Source of the DNA: G965276765 sp965276765
GTDB lineage: Bacteria; Actinomycetota; Acidimicrobiia; Acidimicrobiales; Palsa-688
Reading direction: 5' to 3'
Length of the DNA: 64,000 bases
Assembly (NCBI GenBank): GCA_965276765.1
Contig: OZ255627.1
Span: 2,108,001 to 2,172,000, forward strand
The translations under genes were made by a program, and so were the position numbers. The notes beneath the pieces were generated by a model. The model was not told the origin of the DNA. It ran no database searches and saw nothing but the letters and a program-made list of their open reading frames with translations. Below are positions 58,728 through 64,000 of the stretch, piece by piece (the first letter of the stretch is position 1; the number at the start of each line of letters is the position of its first letter).

Positions 58728-59342
58728 ATGCTTACAAAGGCTGTGGGGGCACTTGGCGTAGCTGTTGCGGTTGGACTGTCGACAACCGCGTGCGGCAGTA
58801 CAAGCGTGAGCAGTACACCGACGCCGACGAACTCGCCGTCAGCGACGGCGGCGCCGTCGACTCCGGCGACACCCGCTGCGACGACGGCGACCACGGCGAC
58901 CACAGTGCCGGTCACCACGACTGTCAAAAAGGTCGCTCACGTCGGCTCGACGGTCGAAGTGTCGATGGCAACCAACGGATTGAACGACGCTAAGGCCGAT
59001 GTCACGCTTGAGAAGGTCATCGACCCCGCCACCGCCGACCAATACACCCAGGCGCCGGCGGGCGACCGCCTGGTTGCTGCCGAGTTTCAGATCACCGCCA
59101 AGGGCGTCTTGTCCGACGACGCTAACAACGACGCCAGCCTCGTCGGCTCCAATAATCAAACTTACACCCCAGGATTCGACACCATCCCGGCTTGCACCAA
59201 CTTCAACAGCGGCCAGGTCACGTTGGCCACCGGAGCCTCGTCTACCGGCTGCGTCGTATTCGAGGTGCCGAAGGCTGTTACCACGACACAGATCAACTTC
59301 GGGGACCAGGCCGGGACTATCGGCCAATGGCAGGTCCCGTAG
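58728..59342 (+). CDS. Secreted lipoprotein (DUF4352-like)
   Basis: 204 residues. Signal peptide LTKAVGALGVAVAVGLSTTA with lipobox TTAC, then a Thr/Pro/Ala-rich linker and an Ig-like beta domain (VAHVGSTVEVSMATNG, RLVAAEFQITAKGVL, TGCVVFEVPK). Likely anchored in the cell envelope; function unknown. ATG 58728 rather than upstream starts, since the signal peptide begins there. Confidence 0.8.
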   Translation: MLTKAVGALGVAVAVGLSTTACGSTSVSSTPTPTNSPSATAAPSTPATPAATTATTATTVPVTTTVKKVAHVGSTVEVSMATNGLNDAKADVTLEKVIDPATADQYTQAPAGDRLVAAEFQITAKGVLSDDANNDASLVGSNNQTYTPGFDTIPACTNFNSGQVTLATGASSTGCVVFEVPKAVTTTQINFGDQAGTIGQWQVP

Positions 59343-59841
59343 GCCCCACCCCGCATCTAAATCTGAACCGGATATTGAGGTTGAACCTGTTCTAATTCAG
59401 AGGACCTATTGTGCTCGAACCGTCATCGTATTTTCCTGGAAATATGACTATAGGACAAGCGGTATTCGTGTCGGTGATGGTCCAGGAGCCGACGACCGAC
59501 GAGCCAGCCGACGACGTCAAGACCCGCGCGGTCCTCGACCAGCTCGGCCTTGCGTCGTGGCGGGTGGGGAGACGAGGAGCTCGAGGGGATCTTCGAGCGG
59601 CACGAGACGGCCGCCCGGGTAGCGGAGACCCGCTCGGAGTTGCGCTCCGGTGTGGCGAGCGCACGGCGGGCGATGTCGGGGCTCGACGACGCCCACGCCG
59701 CCTACATCATCGACGTACCGGAGGTGATGGTCAGGGCGTGGGAGGCGGGGATGACGGTGCCGAACGACAGTCAGGCGTTGCTGTACGCCATGTTGCTCGA
59801 CGACGACGGGTGACCGCCCCGGCGTACCGGACGCCAGCACC
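59343..59841. other. Degenerate region with a possible HTH fragment
   Basis: The first 130 bases are notably AT-richer than their surroundings. An open frame from ATG 59477 (VQEPTTDEPADDVKTRAVLD) seems to continue, after a frame change near 59560, into EELEGIFERHETAARVAETR and DVPEVMVRAWEAGM, the latter resembling an XRE-type HTH. It reads as a broken small regulator or antitoxin-like gene; no intact start or frame supports a live gene. Confidence 0.4.
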
Positions 59842-60676
59842 TTGAACGCTTTCGGCCCGGGCTACCAACCTCGCCAGGCCGAACGTTGGACTCACTACAA
59901 TGTGCGGCGGATGCTGCTCGACGCCCGCATCTCGGGCCGGTGGACCTACGGGCTCGGGTCGGGCTGGGGCCGAACCGACCGCCCCGGCGTAGTCAGCGTC
60001 ACGATCCGCGAAATCATCACACCCGAGCGCCACGACCAGCTACGGACGGCCCTGGCGGCGTCCTCGAGCGGCCCGAGGACGGCCGACGACGGGTTCTACC
60101 TGCTGCGAAAGGCGTGCTCGTCAGCGCCTGCGGGACAGAACATGCACGGCCTGGGCCGCCGTGACCGCGGCATTCGACAGTACCGCTGAAACAACAGCCT
60201 GCCCGAGGTGCACGACCGGTGCGACTGCCAGCGCCTGTACGCCGACGAGGCGGAGCAGCAGGTGTGGGCCGAGGTCTCCCGGCGGCTGGCCGACCCGTCG
60301 AAACTGATGGCGCTGGCGGCGGAGTACCTCTCGGTCCGGGGCGAACAGGAGGCCGGCCAAGAAGGCGACACGGTAGACCTCGATGGCCAGATCGAACGGC
60401 TGGAGGCGGCTCGCAGCCGGCCGGCAGCGGCGGTCAAGGCTGGGCTCGATCCGCAACTGCTGGCGGCTATCGGCGCGATCGACGGGGAGTTGGCGGTCCT
60501 GCGGTGCCGGGCGAGCCAGGCGGCCGCCTTGCGAGAGCAAACGGCGCCCACACGGAGGGGATGCGGCGCCTGGTGGATATGGCGCAGCGGGCGCACGAGC
60601 GGCTCGGGTCGCTGACGCCGACTCGGCAGCGGGTGGTGCTCGACGCCTTGGAGGTGCGGGTACGGGTGTTGAGTTG
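59842..60676 (+). pseudogene. Decayed large serine recombinase (C-terminal part)
   Basis: Pieces in successive frames match the recombinase, zinc-ribbon and coiled-coil parts of large serine integrases: ERWTHYNVRRMLLDARISGR and IREIITPERHDQLRTAL; then a broken zinc-ribbon (LVSACGTEHARPG in one frame, CDCQRLYADEAEQQVWAEV in another) and the helix AEYLSVRGEQEAGQEG. At least two frame changes and a stop are present. The N-terminal catalytic Ser domain is missing. A relic of a former element between the lipoprotein and surface-glycan genes. Confidence 0.75.
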
Positions 60677-60843
60677 AGACGGCTGCGAGTGGCGGTAGTG
60701 GCGGGACGCCGTGCCCGAGCTGCCGGATGACGTGGCTCGTGCCCCTTTGCGGTTTTTGGGGGACGTGGACGGCGGCGCTCTTGGACGCCTATGGCGTCGG
60801 CGAGCACTCGGATGGGTATCGACCACCCGCGCGGCTGGTGGTG

Positions 60844-61833
60844 TCAGACGTGGGTAGAGGCCCGCCGGGCGCCCATGGCCCCGAGCGGGTAGCCGTAGCG
60901 CAGGAGGCTCCCGCCGCTCAGGCCGGTGACGGCGATGCGGTCCCTGCCCCGGAGACGGTCGCGCCACGCCTCGTCGGCGACGACCCGGGTGGGGCCGGTC
61001 CTGAAGCGGTCGGGGTTGCCGGCGACGGTGTGACCGGCGGAGAGCACCGCCCGGCCGTCGGGACCGATGGGCGACGGCGCCTCGTCTTCCCCGACGAAGC
61101 CGAGGATCCGTCCGACGGTGTGAGAAGGGTCGGAGGTCAGGTCCTCGTAGCGGAGCCGCAGGTAGGGATGGCCGAGATGGCGCGAGGCGCTCGTCAGGGC
61201 GTTGATGGTGTTCCACTCGATCGCGGTCCGCCACGGAGGCCAGCGGTCCATGGGCCGATCGGATCCCGGATTGTGCTTGTGGCGCTGCCAGGAATGGGCG
61301 ACGGCGCGCGGGTCACGTATCAAGTGGAGGATCCGGAGGTCGATGCCGGCGTCGAGATGGTGCAGGACGTAGCCGTGGGAGACGTCCTTGGACGAGTCGA
61401 CGAGGACCCGTGCGCCGGACACATCGGCGGCCGCCAGGTAGAGCCGGGTCAGCAGGTCGGCGTATCGGCGCAGGTCGGGATCCTCCCCGCTTCTCGCGAG
61501 GGAGGGGATCTTCCACCACTGGTCCACCTTGCGTTGCAGGGCCACGACCTCGGCACCGTCCACCCCGCCGGGCCCGAAGGCCGCTTCGATGACGGCCCCC
61601 CAGCGGGAGCAGTCGGAGAAGGCGGCGCCGCATCCGCAGCGACGGTTTTCGACGAGGCCCTCCTTCCAGATGTGGCGGACCTCCCCGAGCGAGCAGACAC
61701 CGTCCACCTCGCCCAGCAGGCGGTCGAGCAGGGTGCTTCCGCTGCGACCGTAGCCGCCCACGAACAACAGGCGGATGGGTCGGGTTTCGGTCCGGTTCTT
61801 GCGAGCAATCGATTGGTTCATGGTCGAGGTCAT
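60844..61833 (-). CDS. Sulfotransferase
   Basis: 329 residues. PAPS-binding 5' loop LLFVGGYGRSGSTLLDRLLG and 3'-phosphate motif ILHLIRDPRAVAHSWQRHK. Transfers sulfate to a carbohydrate or lipid hydroxyl. ATG 61833 overlaps the GT2 stop by ATGA and sets the start. Third gene of the surface-glycan operon; it suggests the product is sulfated. Confidence 0.9.
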   Translation of the reverse strand: MTSTMNQSIARKNRTETRPIRLLFVGGYGRSGSTLLDRLLGEVDGVCSLGEVRHIWKEGLVENRRCGCGAAFSDCSRWGAVIEAAFGPGGVDGAEVVALQRKVDQWWKIPSLARSGEDPDLRRYADLLTRLYLAAADVSGARVLVDSSKDVSHGYVLHHLDAGIDLRILHLIRDPRAVAHSWQRHKHNPGSDRPMDRWPPWRTAIEWNTINALTSASRHLGHPYLRLRYEDLTSDPSHTVGRILGFVGEDEAPSPIGPDGRAVLSAGHTVAGNPDRFRTGPTRVVADEAWRDRLRGRDRIAVTGLSGGSLLRYGYPLGAMGARRASTHV

Positions 61834-63410
61834 GCGCTGGCCTCCTCCTCGGCTTCGACGTCCGGGTGGGTTCCGGGCGCCGCGGCCCGATCCGGTGTGG
61901 CCCCGTGCCGACTCCGGCGGGCGGGGCCGGTCAGCGCCTCCCAAGCGCCGGCAAGCAGCACGCTCACATGGAGGGAGGCGAAGGCGACGTTGTTGAACAT
62001 GGCCGGATCCCGGCTCTTGACCAGGCCGTAGACGGCCACGCCGATCAGCACGGTGGCGGCGGCAAGGGCCGGGGCCACCGCCATCGGCTGGCGACCGCCG
62101 GACCCGCTCTTGTCGGTGACGACGAAGCGGCCCGGCCTTCGGAACAGGGCGCGCAGGCTCGACAGGACGTGGATCCAATAGCTGGCGAAGGCCAGCGTGT
62201 AGGCGCCGAAGCTGTAGGAGCCGGCGCCCGCGGTGGCCACGGTCAGGAGCGAGACCACGAAGTACGGGGCGAAATGGACGAGGAACCCCGAGGCGGTGGC
62301 GGACGCAAGGGGCTGGGCTCCGCCCAGGATGTGGACCGCGGGAAGGGTCATGTAGAGGAGAAACGTCCAGCCGGTGAGGAAGTACCCGGCGGACAAGAGG
62401 TACTGCGCTCGCAGGCGCCACGGGAGCCTGGCCCTGAGCACCTTCGGGATGGCCGAGAGGCAGCCCCGCGCCCAGCGCAGCTGCTGGCTCCCGTAGGACG
62501 CGGCATCTTCGGGGCCGAGGCCCCGGGCCAGCACCTCGGGGACGTAGGCGCTGCGCCAGCCCCGCTCGTGGATCCGGATCGATAGCTCGAAGTCCTCGGT
62601 GACCGACTCCTGGGGAAAGCCACCTACCTCCTCGAGCGCCTTCCTGCGGAACACGACGTTGGTGCCGCAGCAGAACATGGCCCCGAGGCCATCCTTGCCC
62701 TGGGCGATGCTCCCGAAGAAGAGCGCCTGCTGGCTCCACGCCGCCTTCGCCACGGCGCTCGCCTCGCTGTTGGCGTAGTACTGGGGGGTCTGCACAAACG
62801 CCAGGCGCGGGTCGGTGAAGGCGGGCAGGGTGGCATCGAGGAACCGGCGGTCGGCCACATGGTCGCAGTCGAAGACGGCCACGAACGGTGCCGAGGTCCT
62901 GGCCAGGGCGTGGTTGATGTTGCCGGCCTTGGCCCCGGCGTTGTCGTCGCGACGGTGATACCTGGCGCCGTGGATGGCCGCCAGCTCGGCCAGCTCGGGC
63001 CGGCCCTTGTCGTCGAGGACGTGGACCGTCGCGCCCTGCAGCCGGCAGGCGGCGATGACCGTCGGGCCGACCACGCCCAGCGGCTCGTTGTAGACGGGGA
63101 TGAACACGTCGGTCCAACCCTCGGGCCGCCACGCCGGCCGGGGACGGGTCCGCTGTGCCAGGGTCGTCCACCAAAAGCCGCCGGCCTGGACCAGATTGAA
63201 CACCTCGGCCAGGATCAGCAGCCCGTACAGGTAGGGGTTGCCTACCCGTGCCGGCTCCAGGAGCCAGCCGAAGTACCAGGCGGCGAGGGCCAAATCGGCG
63301 ACGACGAGCAGCCTGAGCCTGGCCCTGGTGTTGAAGAAGGCGGTCGTCGAAGGCCACACCGGAGGGAGGTGCCGGACGTCGGTTGTCTCCTGCTCGATCG
63401 GCCCGCTCAT
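61830..63410 (-). CDS. Membrane glycosyltransferase family 2 (cellulose-synthase-like)
   Basis: 526 residues. Two N-terminal helices, catalytic domain with TDVFIPVYNEP, DDKGRPELAEL, DxD as FDCDH, TED (SVTEDFELS) and the processive-enzyme motif QQLRWARG, then about four to five helices. The D,D,D,QxxRW set indicates a processive polysaccharide synthase. Overlaps both neighbours by 4 bp. Confidence 0.9.
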   Translation of the reverse strand: MSGPIEQETTDVRHLPPVWPSTTAFFNTRARLRLLVVADLALAAWYFGWLLEPARVGNPYLYGLLILAEVFNLVQAGGFWWTTLAQRTRPRPAWRPEGWTDVFIPVYNEPLGVVGPTVIAACRLQGATVHVLDDKGRPELAELAAIHGARYHRRDDNAGAKAGNINHALARTSAPFVAVFDCDHVADRRFLDATLPAFTDPRLAFVQTPQYYANSEASAVAKAAWSQQALFFGSIAQGKDGLGAMFCCGTNVVFRRKALEEVGGFPQESVTEDFELSIRIHERGWRSAYVPEVLARGLGPEDAASYGSQQLRWARGCLSAIPKVLRARLPWRLRAQYLLSAGYFLTGWTFLLYMTLPAVHILGGAQPLASATASGFLVHFAPYFVVSLLTVATAGAGSYSFGAYTLAFASYWIHVLSSLRALFRRPGRFVVTDKSGSGGRQPMAVAPALAAATVLIGVAVYGLVKSRDPAMFNNVAFASLHVSVLLAGAWEALTGPARRSRHGATPDRAAAPGTHPDVEAEEEASA

Positions 63411-64000
63411 CGGCGGAACTCCCAGACGTCGACGTTGGGAAGGACGATCTGCTTGATCAGATGGTCCTCTCTGGTGAGGTGGTGTACGAGCTCGTAGACC
63501 TTGTAGCGCTCGCCCTGCTTGGTCATGAGCGACTGGCTGTCGAGCACGAAGAGGGTTCCGTGGGCGGGCGGCACGAGGTGATCGCTCGGGAGCGCCTCCT
63601 TGTGGTCGGTCGGCGCGTAGTAGCTGACCACCTGGGCCAGGTCGGGTGGGTCGTAGACGAGGAGGTCGCCGGGACGGTAGGTGCGGTCCACCGTCTGGAT
63701 GGCCCGCTGGAAGTCGTAGCGACGGGGGTTGGATCCGTTGAGCTGCTGGTCGAAGAGCCCGACGGCCAGACCGCAGGTGACGAGCCCGCAGCAGAGCGCG
63801 ACGGTCAGCCGGCGCTTGGCGCAGCCCGTCACCACCCGGGCCGCGAGCAGGACGAGCAGCGGCGCCAGACCCGAGATGTAGCGGACGTCGAGCAGGCTGG
63901 GTTTGAACGTGGCCAGTGCCACGTCGAGCGCGAGCGGTCCGACGGCGCAGGCGACGACCAGCTTGGTTTCTGGTCTGTGACGGCGTCCGAGCACGAGGAG
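63407..64000 (-). CDS. Membrane protein C-terminus, probably a GT39/ArnT-like glycosyltransferase (cut by window edge)
   Basis: 198 codons open to the right edge. Hydrophobic helices (LVVACAVGPLALDVALATF, GLAPLLVLLAARVVTG, LTVALCCGLVTCGLAVGLF) precede a soluble C-terminal domain (YRPGDLLVYDPPDLAQVVSY). DVRYISGLAPLLVLLAA recalls the end of lipid-linked-sugar glycosyltransferases. Stop overlaps the GT2 start by ATGA, so it heads or continues the same operon. Confidence 0.6.
   Translation of the reverse strand, partial: LLVLGRRHRPETKLVVACAVGPLALDVALATFKPSLLDVRYISGLAPLLVLLAARVVTGCAKRRLTVALCCGLVTCGLAVGLFDQQLNGSNPRRYDFQRAIQTVDRTYRPGDLLVYDPPDLAQVVSYYAPTDHKEALPSDHLVPPAHGTLFVLDSQSLMTKQGERYKVYELVHHLTREDHLIKQIVLPNVDVWEFRR

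Noticed and set aside
60844..63357. A single 837-codon protein including both the sulfotransferase and an N-terminal extension
   Set aside because: The extension is an out-of-frame reading of the GT2 gene. ATGA overlap at 61830-61833 sets the true start.

Overview
This is high-GC, gene-dense DNA with many GTG starts and 4-bp ATGA/GTGA overlaps, typical of an actinomycete-like bacterium. The linkage of SRP RNA, dnaX, ybaB and recR, the HisN-type phosphatase, methylmalonyl-CoA epimerase and a large acyl-CoA catabolic island fit Actinomycetota, possibly class Acidimicrobiia. That placement is inferred from gene content only.

Layout. (1) 1-4.9 kb is the integrase-proximal end of an integrated conjugative-type element: a MobF/TrwC relaxase running off the left edge, a HEPN/nucleotidyltransferase pair, an excisionase-like HTH gene and a tyrosine integrase next to the 3' end of tRNA-Ser(TGA). 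(2) 5-15.2 kb is mostly core: nitroreductase, pheA, larB-larC, HAD phosphatase, prmA, ABC-F ATPase, HisN-like phosphatase, flavin-binding protein, metallo-beta-lactamase-fold protein, SDR. (3) 15.2-32.8 kb is an acyl-CoA catabolic island bracketed by two vapBC modules, with tRNA-Ser(CGA) at its right end. A leftward five-gene operon (flavin monooxygenase, thiolase-like protein, DUF35 protein, nitronate-monooxygenase-like protein, enoyl-CoA hydratase) diverges from a rightward one (aminoglycoside-phosphotransferase-like kinase, small partner, unknown, CoA-transferase-like protein). An IclR regulator, a cyclase-family hydrolase, an ADP-forming-type acyl-CoA synthetase, a class III CoA transferase and an AMP-forming ligase follow. 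Three copies of TTCG-N6-CGAA in the promoter regions suggest one regulon. (4) 32.9-37.7 kb holds a Baeyer-Villiger monooxygenase/esterase pair and a large MFS exporter. (5) 37.7-45.6 kb has tadA, a four-gene cluster with three double-YbjQ-domain proteins, a MarR regulator with a methyltransferase-kinase fusion, and an ArsR-SRPBCC fusion with a DHFR-like protein. (6) 45.6-54.5 kb is core: tRNA-Ser(GGA), SRP RNA, dnaX, ybaB, recR, glutamate-cysteine ligase-like, thiolase, mce, map. (7) 54.5-64 kb has an MFS carrier, a pyruvate-dehydrogenase-E1-like protein, a lipoprotein, a decayed serine recombinase and an operon for a probably sulfated surface glycan.

The strongest lead for something undescribed is the 16-32 kb island. 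The thiolase-like protein lacks its nucleophilic Cys and carries Tyr at two other catalytic positions, as expected of an Ltp-type retro-aldolase that works with the adjacent DUF35 protein. The CoA-transferase-like protein lacks the usual catalytic Glu. The kinase plus small partner recalls LvaA/LvaB, which phosphorylate hydroxyacyl-CoAs. The YbjQ cluster and the RecR with a repeat inserted in its zinc finger are also unusual.
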